Below are positions 1-11,415 of a stretch of DNA of 64,000 nucleotides, one piece after another. The translations under genes and the position numbers were made by a program. The notes under the pieces were generated by a model. It did not search any database, was not told the DNA's origin, and saw only the letters and a program-made list of their open reading frames with translations. The DNA lies in assembly GCA_033819885.1 (NCBI GenBank), contig JAQYUZ010000014.1, positions 293,303 through 357,302 on the forward strand, in the 5' to 3' direction. The stretch's first letter is position 1, and every line of letters begins with the position of its first letter. This DNA comes from Microbotryomycetes sp. JL201 (taxonomy: Eukaryota; Basidiomycota; Microbotryomycetes).

Positions 1-469
1 GCAGCTCATCATACATCACGGGGCAAGATACCTGGCTGCAGGATCAACAGATGCCACGGTCACGCTGTGGGACACTAGAGAATGGACTTGTACCGCCTCG
101 GCCGGATTTCACGAGTGAGTGTCGTCTGAGTCTGCACGGAAGCATTGTCTGACACGTAACCGCCTTTCATTCGCAGTGAACCACCTCGTGTTGTGCGCTT
201 TTGCAATGATGGGCAATACCTCGCGTCGTCTTGTGGTGACAAGGAAGTCGTTGTGGTGGGTACCTTTCCGCCACACTCGCACAGACAGGCTCGTTGATTT
301 TGCCTGTGCGGTGGCCTCACAGTCTCGTGTGCCATCTTTGGCCACAGTCATGACACTGCCTACGGGAGGCCCGGTAGATAGCGTTGCGTGGCACCCTACA
401 AAAAACGTTTTGGCGTTCTCGAGCAGCGAGGATGTCGGTGGCGTTCGACTTTGGGGTCCTGGGTTGTAG
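1..469 (+). CDS. TEX1: THO complex subunit TEX1/THOC3-like WD40 protein (3' part)
   Basis: This is the C-terminal end of a WD40-repeat protein; its 5' part lies outside the window. Exon 1-114 encodes a repeat with ARYLAAGSTDATVTLWD, followed by an intron at 115-176. The next exon reads EPPRVVRFCNDGQYLASSCG, then a second intron opens at about GTGGGT (near 260). The last exon holds VDSVAWHPTKNVLAFSSSED and ends VRLWGPGL. The order of a GSADATVSLWD-type blade, a DGQYLASS blade and a final AWHP...LAF blade matches the end of THOC3/Tex1. That family belongs to the nuclear THO/TREX complex, which couples transcription to mRNA export. Other WD40 families cannot be fully excluded from this fragment alone. 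Confidence 0.72.
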
Positions 470-1123
470 CGTCTTGTGACAATATGATCCCGCTCAGCGA
501 TGTATATGCGTGCAGAGAGGTCGTCTGAGTGATCACGTCACCGGATCGCTCGTCGGGACCGCTTTTGCAGATCCGGATTTTGGAAAGGTCCTGCTCGCTC
601 AAGAGACTGTTGCTTTTCATCACGTCTCACGGTCGCCTCCGAGTGCTGAGCTCTGCTTGCCCCACACGTCGATCGGCCATTACACGCCTCTGTACAGACT
701 GTCTGCCCAGACATCTGCCCTGCCGCCGGGCTAGACTCACGGACGACGTGCGGCATTCGTGCAAGTGCCGAGGCCATCCGAGTCAGTCACTGTGGTGCTA
801 CGATCTGCCTTGTGTGCCTCGACTATGTCCGGCTCGGGCGTCGTGTCGCGATTCGTGTTGGCTGCGAGCGCACGCGGCCTGCGTGACAGTCACACACGCC
901 GACAGACACGCAGACGTTACCTTGCATTGCACTTTGAGGCGCTCGTCTGGCGGCTGTCGTGCTCGCACCTTGCCGTGTTCGCGCGTTTCAGCGAGGCAGT
1001 GCTTCTCCGTCGCGCCTTGGCACGACAGCTACTCAAAGTCGAGCCAGCCAGGCACTACTGCACAACGTGAGGAGCGCGCTGACACAGTCTTGACACTGTT
1101 CTTGTAGACGAGCCCCTGACCGC
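470..1123. other. Intergenic region, TEX1 to SMI1
   Basis: About 650 bases between the TEX1 stop and the next start codon. Long open frames cross it on both strands, including one of about 190 codons on +. None has recognisable domains or convincing splice continuity, and the translations are rich in Arg, Cys and Ser as expected from GC-rich non-coding DNA. It presumably holds the TEX1 3' UTR and the promoter of the SMI1-like gene. I see no RNA gene or repeat. Confidence 0.5.
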
Positions 1124-3448
1124 ATGTTTGCGCGTCTGTTTGGCGGTGCGGCCGCAGCGGTGGCCAGGCCGCGAGCGTCATCGGTCAACGGTCAGCCAAA
1201 CACGACCGCGGACGAGCACGAGTACACGGACGTTGCCTTGGGAGCTGGACAACCCTCGCCGACCGCGTACGACGCGCCTGCGAGTGCCCGTCCGTCCTTC
1301 TCACAGGCCCCAACCTCTCGCGGCTCGTTCCTCGGCGCCGAGCCTACCACAACCGCTGCAGGTGGTAACAGCGCGTCATTCGTCAGTCAGGCTTATCCGC
1401 CTTTGCCAGCATTCTCTCATCCGTCATCGACAAACGGCTACCCCCCACTCAAGTCGACGTTTGCCAGATTGCGCCACGTCCTGCACGAACAGTCACCGGC
1501 TCTGCTTGACTCTCTGAGCGAGCCTCTCGCGCCGACAGACCCCGCGCTCGCTTCTCTGCTACATGCGATATCACCATACTACCTTCCGTCCGCCGTGCTC
1601 GAGTCCTATCAGATTCACGATGGCCAAGACGCGTTTGCGAGCTCGGCTGCGTCACCCTCGAGCGGACTCGTGTGGGGCCTTTGGTGGTTGTCGCTGGACC
1701 AAGTAGAGCAAGAGTGGCAGTTTTGGAGAAGGTTTGAGCAGTCGGGCGGGATGTATGGTTTGGCAGACAAGTTTTCGACGACGACGACGGCCGTCAAGAC
1801 TCGCACACGAGCGCATCCGTACGTCAATGCGGATGAGGACGGCACCAAGAACAACATTGCCAGCCATCAGGCTTCAACGTCTGCAACAACACTTGTGGAC
1901 GGGGCTGGCAATAACGATGACGGCGGAGCCCGAGCCCCCGGTCAATCAAGCTTTCCTCCAGGCTGGGTCAGAGCAAAGTACTCGCACCCAGGATGGTTGC
2001 CTCTGCTGACCGACAGATGTGGCAATTACATTGGCGTTGATCTCGACCCACCTCCGCCTAGTTCGTCTCATTCGCGAACGAGCTCGACATCGAGCACGAC
2101 CAGTGCAAAAGATGGGTCAATTAGATCTAGATCATACGGACAACCTGGTCAAGTCATTGCTTTTGGCCGAGAGATTGACCAAAAAGTCGTCTTGTTTCCC
2201 GGCGACGGCGCTGGTGGTTGGGGTCGGTTCTTGGCCGCGTTCGTTGACGACATTGAGCGCGGCGAGTTTGCAGAGCTCGTCGAAGCTCAAACGAGCAGAG
2301 CCCGACAAAGTCGAGTCAATGGCTGGGCGAGAGACGACGTCGAGTCAGGAAGGCACGCAGGCAGCGACGAAGACGACACAAGCAGTCCAGGCAGCGACGA
2401 GTGGGGTCTGGGAGATGGCGTCGGAGAACGATCATACTTTGATACGGACAGGTACGGCGCGGAAGGCGACGACAGGGCAGGAACAGAGAAGCAGACTTGG
2501 TCAGTCCCATTGCACCGCCCGATTTGCCTCGACCGCCAGAGACTGACTGTGCGTGCACTTCCCAGGAAATTGAGGTCAGAGTACAAAAAATGGTTGCGAG
2601 AGGATGGAAGTGGAGGTGTGATCGGTGTCATTGCTGAACGAAGCCGGAGAAAGTGGAAATCACTCGGCGTTGGGAGCAGACAGCCGAGTGGGACGACGAT
2701 CCCGATTGTGCCGCCACAGAGGCAGCAACCAAGCGCGCGACCGCCGCTGTCGGTCGTCGTTCCAGAAGATAAGCCGGATGAGATGGGACCAGAGTCTGCT
2801 GTGACGATCAAAGGTGGGCCTGCGCCAGAAGGTGATCTGCAAGACACTGGAAGTACATACCAACCCAACGTTGTCTTGTCTCCGCCAACCCCTGGAGCTG
2901 CGGCGTCGACGGTTGACCCGTTCAGCGCCGCCAGTCATCGCCGTACAACATCGGCTGAATCGAAAAAATCGGCCGAATCGCCCACGCTTTCGGCATCACG
3001 GCGTGACTCGTTACATCCACAAGACAGCTCGAGGAACCACCGCGAACGGCAGCAGCAGCCTATACGACGTAAGAGACCTCCTCCGCCGCCTCCTGCCGCC
3101 ATCAGCGTGCCAACGGTTGGTGACTTGGACTACGGCGGGCCCGTGTCGAATTCGGCCCAGCGCGCGGCAGGGCGCTTGTCACATGAAGGCAGCGTCTCGC
3201 CGGCGAGATCGAGCTTTGCCTCGTTGCGAAGCACGTCGTCGCACGAGAACAGCAATGCGTTGCCACTGTCGAGGCACGACTCGGTCGAATCGACAAGAGT
3301 TGTTTCTTCGCTCGCCCGTGGCAATACTGGCAGCACGACTGCACTCGTCGACGGGCACGATAACGGCCAAACTAGCGCATTGCCTAGTCCACAAGACGAA
3401 AAGGCAAAATTGGAAATCGTCATCGACCGATCAGTCGCAGCGTCCTGA
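1124..3448 (+). CDS. SMI1/KNR4-like cell wall assembly regulator
   Basis: A single 774-codon exon. The N-terminal ~100 residues are low-complexity (Ala, Ser, Pro). A SUKH/KNR4-type core follows, starting with FARLRHVLHEQSP near residue 113. It continues with GLVWGLWWLSLDQVEQEW near 183, PPGWVRAKYSHPGWLPLL near 277 with CGNYIGVDLDP, and GQVIAFGREIDQKVVLF near 341 with WGRFLAAFVDDIE. This is the standard order of fungal Smi1/Knr4. The second half is disordered, with basic and Ser/Pro-rich stretches and a PPPPPP run near residue 650. Yeast Smi1 is a disordered hub linking the Slt2 cell-integrity kinase pathway and calcineurin to 1,3-beta-glucan synthase expression; a similar role here is inference. 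The protein is longer than yeast Smi1 (about 505 residues), mainly through its tails. Confidence 0.85.
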   Translation: MFARLFGGAAAAVARPRASSVNGQPNTTADEHEYTDVALGAGQPSPTAYDAPASARPSFSQAPTSRGSFLGAEPTTTAAGGNSASFVSQAYPPLPAFSHPSSTNGYPPLKSTFARLRHVLHEQSPALLDSLSEPLAPTDPALASLLHAISPYYLPSAVLESYQIHDGQDAFASSAASPSSGLVWGLWWLSLDQVEQEWQFWRRFEQSGGMYGLADKFSTTTTAVKTRTRAHPYVNADEDGTKNNIASHQASTSATTLVDGAGNNDDGGARAPGQSSFPPGWVRAKYSHPGWLPLLTDRCGNYIGVDLDPPPPSSSHSRTSSTSSTTSAKDGSIRSRSYGQPGQVIAFGREIDQKVVLFPGDGAGGWGRFLAAFVDDIERGEFAELVEAQTSRARQSRVNGWARDDVESGRHAGSDEDDTSSPGSDEWGLGDGVGERSYFDTDRYGAEGDDRAGTEKQTWSVPLHRPICLDRQRLTVRALPRKLRSEYKKWLREDGSGGVIGVIAERSRRKWKSLGVGSRQPSGTTIPIVPPQRQQPSARPPLSVVVPEDKPDEMGPESAVTIKGGPAPEGDLQDTGSTYQPNVVLSPPTPGAAASTVDPFSAASHRRTTSAESKKSAESPTLSASRRDSLHPQDSSRNHRERQQQPIRRKRPPPPPPAAISVPTVGDLDYGGPVSNSAQRAAGRLSHEGSVSPARSSFASLRSTSSHENSNALPLSRHDSVESTRVVSSLARGNTGSTTALVDGHDNGQTSALPSPQDEKAKLEIVIDRSVAAS

Positions 3449-3676
3449 TTGATTCAAGGCTGTACGAACGCTGTTGTCGGACTGTTGTTGAAAGCTGCAG
3501 CTGGTAGTAGCATCTGTGGCTGTGTATGTGCTCATGATGATAGACACTTCGCTCGGGCCTCTCGCGCCTTTCGTGGCTCCGGCTCTTGAACTCGGCTGCC
3601 CGCGGCGGCATTGTCATACACGCGCCGGCTCGGGTCCGCGCGCGCACGCGACGTCGATCGATAAAGTGGACGACGA

Positions 3677-6438
3677 ATGTCTGAGTATTCTCTCGTGGCC
3701 GGTCCGTCGCTGTCGGCGTCGCCGGTAGGCCAATCCGCAGCACCGGTGGCACAAGTGTCGCTCGCGGCGTCTACAGAAGCCAAGACGCCACAGAACGAAG
3801 CGTCAGTCGCTCCTCAAGACCACGCTCATGGTCGTCGCTGACCCTGAACGAGTCCTTGGACAGGTGTCAGCAGTGCCGTTCAGTCAAGCGACGATGTCAG
3901 CATGAAGTCGATGGCGACGGCAACAAGATGACATGCACGCGATGTGTGAGAATGAAACTCGAGTGCAGATACGGTCAACAAAAGCGGGGTCGCAAGAGTA
4001 ATGCAGAGGTGGCGGCGCGAGTCGCGGCAGCCGAACGAGCTGCCGGTGTGAATTCAGACTTGGATCGGCAAGCAGGCATGTCGACGAGCGCAAGTCTTGA
4101 CACTCCGCAGCTGTCTGTGGCCGCTGACACGGACAGTAATGATGTCAAGCCGATAAAGTGAGGGCGGATCGTTATCTGGGTTTCGCCACCATTGAATGCT
4201 GATTCGCAGTCAACGCAGGAGAAGGAAGACTGCCCCGCAAAGAAGCATCACGCGTGATTCGGAAGACGAGTCCCAACAGCACAAGGCAGGCACAGACTGG
4301 CTGCAGGAAATGCTCAGTATGGCCATTCCTGCCTACGGCGACTGCGTCGGACTCACAAGCTTGAAACTACAGGAGAACAAACCGAGACCGTACAAAATAA
4401 TGCGCTGCCATCATTGCATCAGATGGGCAGCGCCTTATCCAAACCTCCGCCTGTGCAACGCCACTCTCAGCACGAATCGAGCGGCTCGCACCCGCTCTCC
4501 ACCAGCTCACCTGCAACGGCGTTTGCGCCACAGCAAAGTGCGAGTCCCGGATCTCTTGACCTGAACGGCATGGCTGGCGGTGGTCGGTCTCCTGCAGCCC
4601 CCGCCGTGCCTGGCGGTTTCTCCTTGAACAAGCTTTTGGCGACGCGACATCCGGCAGGCCCGGCAAGGCACTCACTCGCAGACGCTTTCGCAGTGGACGG
4701 TGACCTATCCACGCCAGCTCCCCAGGAACACTCATTCCAGGATATTGTCACGGCCGGACTGTGTCCACTTGAGAAGGTCGCAGAGATGTTTGATTTGTAA
4801 GTGGTCGACAGAAGAGTCGCTTGGAGGCCCTTGTTGACGATTCGTCTGCAGCTATTTTGCACATCTGAACCCCATGACGTCGCTGCTCGACCCGACTCTG
4901 CACACGGCGTACTTTTGCAGGACGCGATCGGCGTTTCTGTTTTCGGCGATCTTGACGGCCACGAGCAAAGTTATGCATTCGACCATTTACGTTGCTGCCA
5001 TTCGGTTCTTGAACTCGCTTTTCGGACAAGCTTTCGAGCACGGCGTGCACAACATTGAACTCGTCCAGGCGCTCGCGCTCGCTGCCTTTTGGGCAGAAGC
5101 GACGGACGATACGGGCGCAAAGAAAGTGGCGTACGCGATCCGATGCGCATTCGAGCTAGGATGCCACAAAAGGGTCAAGCGTCCGTTGCCGGAAGACGAC
5201 TTTGAGGCTCGCCTCATCATGGTCAGCTCTGCAGACGGATTGATGAGCAGAGTGTCTCGCAACACTGACTCGTGGCTTTTTGTGCACAGTCTCGTGAGCG
5301 GACGTGGACGTATTTGACGATCGCAGACCACCGTTACTCGACACAAAGGTCACTGCCGCGCATGATACCCTCAGAGTTTCGGTACGATCCAATCCAGTGG
5401 ATACTGGAAAACCAAAAGCACCGCTGTGCGTCTGATGCGGGCCTAGCTCCATTGATTGGATTGGGACGCCTGCTCGACTTGTACTTGGCGCTTGTCAATC
5501 CCGAAAATGGCGATGTACCGAATCGGCAATTACTCGAGTGTCTCGAGACGGATTGTGCACATTGGACGACATTATGGACACAGCCTCGTGCGTCATCAGC
5601 GCCCATCATTCTGATGCCATCTCAGGCAGGTTTCTTCGATTGCGTGCCGACCTGCTGGATGTAGCTCATGCCTGGTCCTCGTCTTTAGGCCAGTTTGATT
5701 CGGTTTTACGCGAGATTGTTCAGGTTCCAGTTGGACGAGGTTCATTTGCTCATCTCGATCAAATCGCCACCGACGGCCGACCAGACGTACTTTGACCCGA
5801 AGCAATCGCCCGTGCTAACGTTCAATCGCTGCGTCAAAAGCGCCTTGCGTGTGCTCGAGTCGCTTCAAGACGAGTTGAACGTGCTCGTCATCTTGTACGA
5901 TAGCATTCACATTGGCGCTGCGTCTGCTGCCATCTGGCTCGTTCAAAACATCAATGGCATGGACATGCAAGATCGCATAAGTGTTGTCAAGAATTTGACA
6001 GACAGTCGAAAAAAGACTGTGGAAAAGGCAACGGACGCGCAGAGTATGGCGGCCGTGACGGCCAAGTTGTTTGACCATTTATTGGACAAGGCCAGGCCGG
6101 CTGTTGAAGAAGAGCAGCTACAGACGCAATCACTCGAAGCAAACGCTAGAAATCGAGATCCATCACAGTCTCATGTCGTGAACCTGACTAGCCAGAATGG
6201 TGATCTGAGCTCGAACGGCGTAGACGCGTCTGCAGGGTTCGATACGACGACTTGGGGCGCACTTGGAGATCTTGCATCGATGGGTCCATCTCTACTCATG
6301 TCCAACTACTTTCCTGATTTGACCCAACCGGGATCGTTTTTTGGTGGCGCTGCTGGAAGTGGCAATGGAGCCGGTGGAGCACTGGCGGGTTCAAACGGCG
6401 GTAGCGACCTGACTCTTGCTGGCGATGATACCTGGTAA
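3677..6438 (+). CDS. Zn2Cys6 fungal transcription factor
   Basis: The start is ATG 3677 (MSEYSLVAGPS). A 62-nt intron at 3802-3863 joins NEA to CQQCRSVKRRC, giving a clean C6 zinc cluster: CxxCx6C, a longer-than-usual loop (QHEVDGDGNKMT), then CTRCVRMKLEC. A basic stretch, QKRGRKSNAEVAARVAAAER, follows. Further introns include GTGAGG at about 4161 and one near 4800. The middle carries the fungal-specific transcription factor domain, with FCRTRSAFLFSAILTATSKV, VQALALAAFWAEA and AIRCAFELGCHKR. The C-terminus is Gly/Ser-rich and ends GDDTW. The protein should be a nuclear DNA-binding regulator; its target genes cannot be read from sequence. Exon boundaries between 4200 and 4450 are uncertain because coding potential changes frame there. 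Confidence 0.85.
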
Positions 6439-6678
6439 GCTCAGCTGTTTAGTCGTGGCGAAGCAACTGTGCTGATTAAACGTGCCGAACAGGGCGCGAC
6501 TTTTTCCGTATTTTACGAATCCTGGTTTCTAGAAAGGGCCGCCGAATGTTGTTTTGGTTTTGTTCATGATTGCTGTCCGAGTTGTTGTTGCTTTGCATCG
6601 CGGTGCTTTACATATTTCATGGTGGACAAGTGTCGACGCGCGCGTTTGCGATTGTGTTCCCCCACTACACGCGCAATC

Positions 6679-7539
6679 ATGCTCCGCCTCGCTTCATCCA
6701 TGCGCCCTGCTGCCAAGCAAGCTGCTCGAGTGAGTACACGTCGCGCATGACCACAAAGTGTGCTGGCTGTGCCATGCGGTGCCGATGCAGCATCAAAGGG
6801 AGGACGCGCACGCGCCCTTTCTGTCGCGTTGCACCTCGTCATGAGCCGGCACCGTTCCCCACTTGTATCATCACCGCGACAAATGATATATACGTGTCGC
6901 CAATCGCACCATGACGACGCTGACACGTGTTATACTGCAGTCATTGTCGACCTCGGCGCGGCTCGAGCGCGACATGGCACGCATGACCTTGATCGGCAGG
7001 CTCGGCGCACAGCCCGAGCGCAGACAGACAAAGAACGGCAAGGACTTTTTGATCTACAAGGTCGCAACGTCGGATCCGCTTTTGCCGGCAAAGGAAGGAG
7101 GTTCGTCGTTTCGTGAACCGGTCTGTGCGCGTCGGAAACACTCATTCCCAATGTTTGTTGTTGTCAGAAAAGGCGCCGGAGCCCACGACTTCGTGGCACA
7201 CCATCTTTGCTCACGGCTCGGTCATTGACAAGCTCGAGACGCTCGAGAAGGGGCAAGTCATTGTTCTCGTCCATCGGACTTTGGTCGCAATGCTGACCCG
7301 GGACGTTCCTGTTTGCCGGCTCGCAGATCTCTTGTGCACGTCGAGGCCAACTTTACTCTCCAGAATGTTCAGTCTGATTCGGGCGAGTACAAGACGATCG
7401 TCTTGGCCAAGCACGGTCAGTTTCACGCGAGTTGCATGTAGGCTGCCGACATCTGACCGAGGTTGCTTAAATAGACCGCCTGTTTGTCATTAGCAAACCC
7501 AAGGCCAAGGCCGAGTCCGAGCCTGCCGCTGAAGAATAA
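6679..7539 (+). CDS. RIM1: Mitochondrial single-stranded DNA-binding protein (RIM1/mtSSB)
   Basis: An OB-fold SSB of about 150 residues. Exon 1 (6679-6729) encodes MLRLASSMRPAAKQAAR. A 211-nt intron (6730-6940) joins it to SLSTSARLERDMARMTLIG, giving a typical mitochondrial presequence. The OB fold follows: LIGRLGAQPERRQTKNGKDF, TTSWHTIFAHGSVIDKLE, SLVHVEANFTLQ and SGEYKTIVLAKHDRLFVISK, ending AEEE-like before TAA 7539. The third intron (7253-7326) must use a GC donor (gcaagt) to keep the frame. The protein binds single-stranded mtDNA at the replication fork. An alternative start at ATG 6911 lies inside the first intron and would replace the presequence. Confidence 0.85.
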
Positions 7540-8256
7540 AGCGTTGGACCGTTTCCTGTCTCGTCTGCCTTCAGTAGAGATATTGCATGCACCACTCGCT
7601 CATCAGTTCCCACTCTTTCTCCGGTCCTTCCGTTCTCGCTCACAGTCGTAAATTCGTCTTTCAGGCGGCCGCTTCTCCTTTTGTAGGCCGTTTTTGTGCT
7701 TTGGTTCTGAGCCCGCTCGTCGGAGCTTTGATTGCAAGAACAAGCTGTAGCCAGAGTCCAACGCGATGCCGCCGCTGTTGTCCACGCCATGCTGTGCTTT
7801 AAGCGGTGAGGTGGGCCGAAAAAAGGAGCGCGTCGCGACGCGTCTTGGTAATTGCAGCAAAGACATGAAGTAGATTGCCAAGCACTGCGAGGGCTGGATC
7901 TGTTGCATCGCTGTCTGTTCTTAGTCTAGTTCGAGCTCTCGTTGTAGCATGGCCAGTTGCTGGCTGAATGAGTTTTGGCAGTACTCGATCACTCACTCAA
8001 AGAGCCCATCGCAGGGATGAGCCAGCTGCGTACAAGCACCACTCGATCATGAGACAGCCTCAGGACGTCACCGGACCGATGACTGGTGATTCTGCGTGTG
8101 GTCAGTCGCTTGTTCGGATGGTCCGCTCGCCCGACGACCGGTGCAGCCCCACAGCACTCACGTACGCTGACTTGCGTAACAATATGACTCTGTTGAACCT
8201 GTTCGGACGCATCTCACCTTGTCGGCAATGTCGTCTCCCACTGCACCTCGCCTGAA
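7540..8256. other. Intergenic region, RIM1 to membrane-protein gene
   Basis: Roughly 700 bases with no supported gene. Short open frames exist on both strands but lack recognisable domains, splice-joined partners or good starts. It should contain the RIM1 3' UTR and the promoter and 5' UTR of the following gene. No RNA gene, repeat or palindrome stood out. Confidence 0.45.
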
Positions 8257-11200
8257 ATGCCGGACGGTCTGTGCACTCGACCGTGTATGATCGTACGAGA
8301 TAGATCAAGGCTCGTTTGCGCAACCAAGCACATCCTCAACAGCGTCGGGCGGTGCAAAAGGCGGCACACAGCGCCGCAAAGGTCGCGCGCTCGGGCCTCT
8401 CGATACTGGTCCGCTCGACATGTTCACTTTAGACCGAGAACCGATGCTTCTGCCGACGGCGACAACGCAATACGAAAGTGATCTTGGTGGCAACCCCTTT
8501 GCAAATGTACACGCCAAACCGAAACCAAACCGAGCCGACGTTCTTTCAGAGCTCAAAGGCAAAGTTAATGCAGCAAGCGCGCCACAGCCAAGGGCATCCG
8601 TCTCGACGAAATGGATGTTTGGCACCCGAGGGTTTGTTGTGGACGATGTTGCCGCTTTCCGGCCCTTGTCACCAAGCTCGAGACCGACGAGTCCTGTCGG
8701 GAGGTTGCTCGTGAAGAAATCAGGCAAGAAAGCTTTGACGCGCGATCCGTACGAGCAGACGCCATTGCTTCAAGACGATAAATCCAGACAGCACTTGACC
8801 AGACTTGGTCCACTCAAGAATTGGCAGTCGTTCGTGCAAGGGACAGAAGCCGAGCAAGAGAGGCGCACAGCTTCTGGCTCGCAAGAGGGCTTTGGAAACC
8901 CAAAGGCTCTATTCAGTCCTGCCAGAGGCGGCGGAAAGCGGCGTTTTGTACGGGCAATGAACGATGGAGATGATGACCAGGGCCAGACGGGAGAAGACAG
9001 GGAGGAAACGAGCTGGCTCCTGCTGCGACCTTCAAAGACCAGAGTTGACCGATGGCTTGACGCGTGGTGGAGACGATGGTTCATCCTAGTTGGAGTGCCC
9101 TGCCTGATCGTGAGGCTGCACTACCGAGACATTGGTGAGAGTTGGCTGACTTTGGTCATTGGTTTTATTAGATTTGGGCATGGTGCGCCGTACCTTTTCC
9201 AGTATCTGATCCGTTTCAAGAACAACCGCCTTGGAATCTTCCCTGGCCTGGAGAGCCCACTAACAGTACTTCAGCTACCATACACGCGGCGCTAGCTCGA
9301 CCATGGAAATCGTTTGTTTCTGCGTCCGAGGCTGTCACCACTAGACCGATACAGCTCCTGGCAGCGAATGTCGAGACGCTCAGTCACGCCCAGGCCTTTG
9401 CCAGCAGTACCTTCAACACCTCGTCAGAAGCGGGAGGAAGTCATTCGGGTCTGAAAGATCCAGCCCAGGGTCGTCCGCCGGCTGACGATGATTTGCCCGT
9501 CGACGCAAACTTTTATTTCTTTCTCTTCGCATGTGCGTATCCATTGTTTTGCTCGAGCTGATTTGCTGACGAAACTTGGCGACTTTAGATTACGGCGTCT
9601 ATCTCGCCGTGGCTCTCATATTCATCACAAAGCTATTTGACCTTTGTGAGTGCACCCTTCAAACTTGTCGTAGCGATCTAATCTGTCGACATAGATCGTC
9701 TCAACTGGTGGCCGTCAACGCTGGGCGGATCAGTGTCGTACATCATGTTCTGGTCGCTGTCACTTCTGGTCGGATTTCTCTTGCACCATTTTGACTTGGA
9801 CGGACTCGGCCGACGATCGCACGCCAACCCGAGGCGCAAGCCTCGCGAGGACGAGTCTTTTGACTGGGAACGAAAGACCACTTGGGTTTTGCTCGCGTTC
9901 TTTGCGATGACATTGCCGGCGTTGGCTTGCTTTGCCAAATTGAGGGCAGACCGACGCAACAGCTACCGTCGAAGTTTGACGGCCGCTCAAAGAACGCAAG
10001 TTCTGCTGTCTCTGTTTGAGATTCAAGTGCCAAGTCGACTGATTCGTGTGCGCTTGCAGATTTCTCGAACGCTCACAGCAGCGCATGCCCAGGTCTTACA
10101 AACGGTTCTTGTGGTTTCTGCTCACCCTGACGCTTTCGTTGTTTGTGCTGCTGATCGGTCAAGCGTTCGCCACCGTGTACTTGTCGACGCTGCCGCACAA
10201 CAACCTCGATGGATTGACATACGTTTGGACCTGGATCGCGACGTGCAATATTCTCAACACTGCAAGCAATTGGGTGCTCGAGACACAAGTCCGGTCGCGC
10301 GCTCTCGTCTTTGTGTTTCGTGTGAGTTTCCCGAGGTCGAACGATGGCCAGGTGCTGACAACAGGCTCCGAGCAGTACTATTACTTTCTGTAAGCGAGTT
10401 TCTGTTAAAGAAACCTCTGTTGGGCTGACACATTCCCTCAACCCAGAGTCTACCACATCTTTTACCGGAATCTATTTGCGCGTTTGCGCTCGCCTGACCA
10501 AGCTTTCTGGATTCAGCTGTTGTCGTCATCTTTCGTCATCTTTTGGTACCCTTTGTCGATGTCCAAGACATTTCACAGATTGTTGGTTTGGGCTTTTGGT
10601 GTCGACAAGGATTGGGAAGAGTATGCAGAGAGTGTGGGAACGAGTTGAGTTTGAGAGTGTCCATGAATTTTGCCGTCGACCGTTGCTGACTGTGGCCTGC
10701 GAACCAGTGCTGTACCTTCGTAACTTGTCCGAGAACGTCACCAGTGAGTTTGTGTTTGCGCTTTCCAGTCTAGCGGCGAATTTGTCCAAAATACTGACAA
10801 ACAATCAAGTGGCCGCTTTTCTTGGATGGCTCACGATCCTACATTTTGGACCAAACCGCACCATCTACCCATTCTTTGCGTTCGACTCTGACTCTGACCC
10901 GTACACGTACAAGTTGACGGCGATCGCAAGTTTGGTGATTTGGGGAACCGAGTTGGGTTCGAGTCTGGTTGCCAGAATCGTTATTTGGTGGACATTTGGT
11001 TTGGATGTGACAAACGTGAGTTTTGCGAGCAGTATTCTATCCCAACAAAAGCTTTGTCTCGTGGCTGATGAAACGCTTTGTGCAGTTGGGTTTGAACGAG
11101 TTTCGAGATTATCCAGAACTCGTCGTCGCATGCGTTTGGACTTCTGTACACGTTTGCATGGACATTCTCTTGCAAGTCCCGAAAAAATCTCTGCTAAACA

Positions 11201-11281
11201 GTCATGCTTTCTTTCGGTCTGTTTGCTGATACGAATCGCGCTTGTTTGAGCAGGTTCTGTATCAAACTTAATTTTCGCTGA
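8257..11281 (+). CDS. Large multi-pass membrane protein, conserved-looking, unknown function
   Basis: I do not recognise a named family. A tiny first exon (8257-8266, MPDG), an intron at 8267-8309 and an open frame from 8310 give a Ser/Gly/Arg-rich cytosolic N-terminus. ATG 8420 (MFTLDREPM) is the simpler alternative start. After about 200 polar residues come nine or ten hydrophobic segments. Examples are RRWFILVGVPCLI, IWAWCAVPFPV, YGVYLAVALIFITKLFDLY, VSYIMFWSLSLLVGFLLHHF, WVLLAFFAMTLPALACF, FLWFLLTLTLSLFVLLIG, YTYKLTAIASLVIWGTELG and LVVACVWTSVHVCMDILL. Introns start at about 9109 (ATC/GTGAGG) and at several later points. A last intron at about 11206-11253 would extend the C-terminus to LNRFCIKLNFR (stop 11281); without it the stop is 11229. 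It may be a transporter or an organelle-membrane protein, but no motif decides. Confidence 0.6.
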
Positions 11282-11415
11282 CATTCCAGAACATTGAGGG
11301 TCGTATCGATGAAGTGATTTCCTAAGGGCGGGTCGCGTATCATGTTTGTATTGCATTACAGGAGGTTTTACCACACCTGCCGATTGTTTACGTTAGTCTG
11401 GATAGAGAGACTCGA

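Noticed and set aside
529-1107. 192-codon open frame between TEX1 and the SMI1-like gene
   Set aside because: Cys/Arg/His-rich translation without pattern, open in several frames at once as in GC-rich non-coding DNA.
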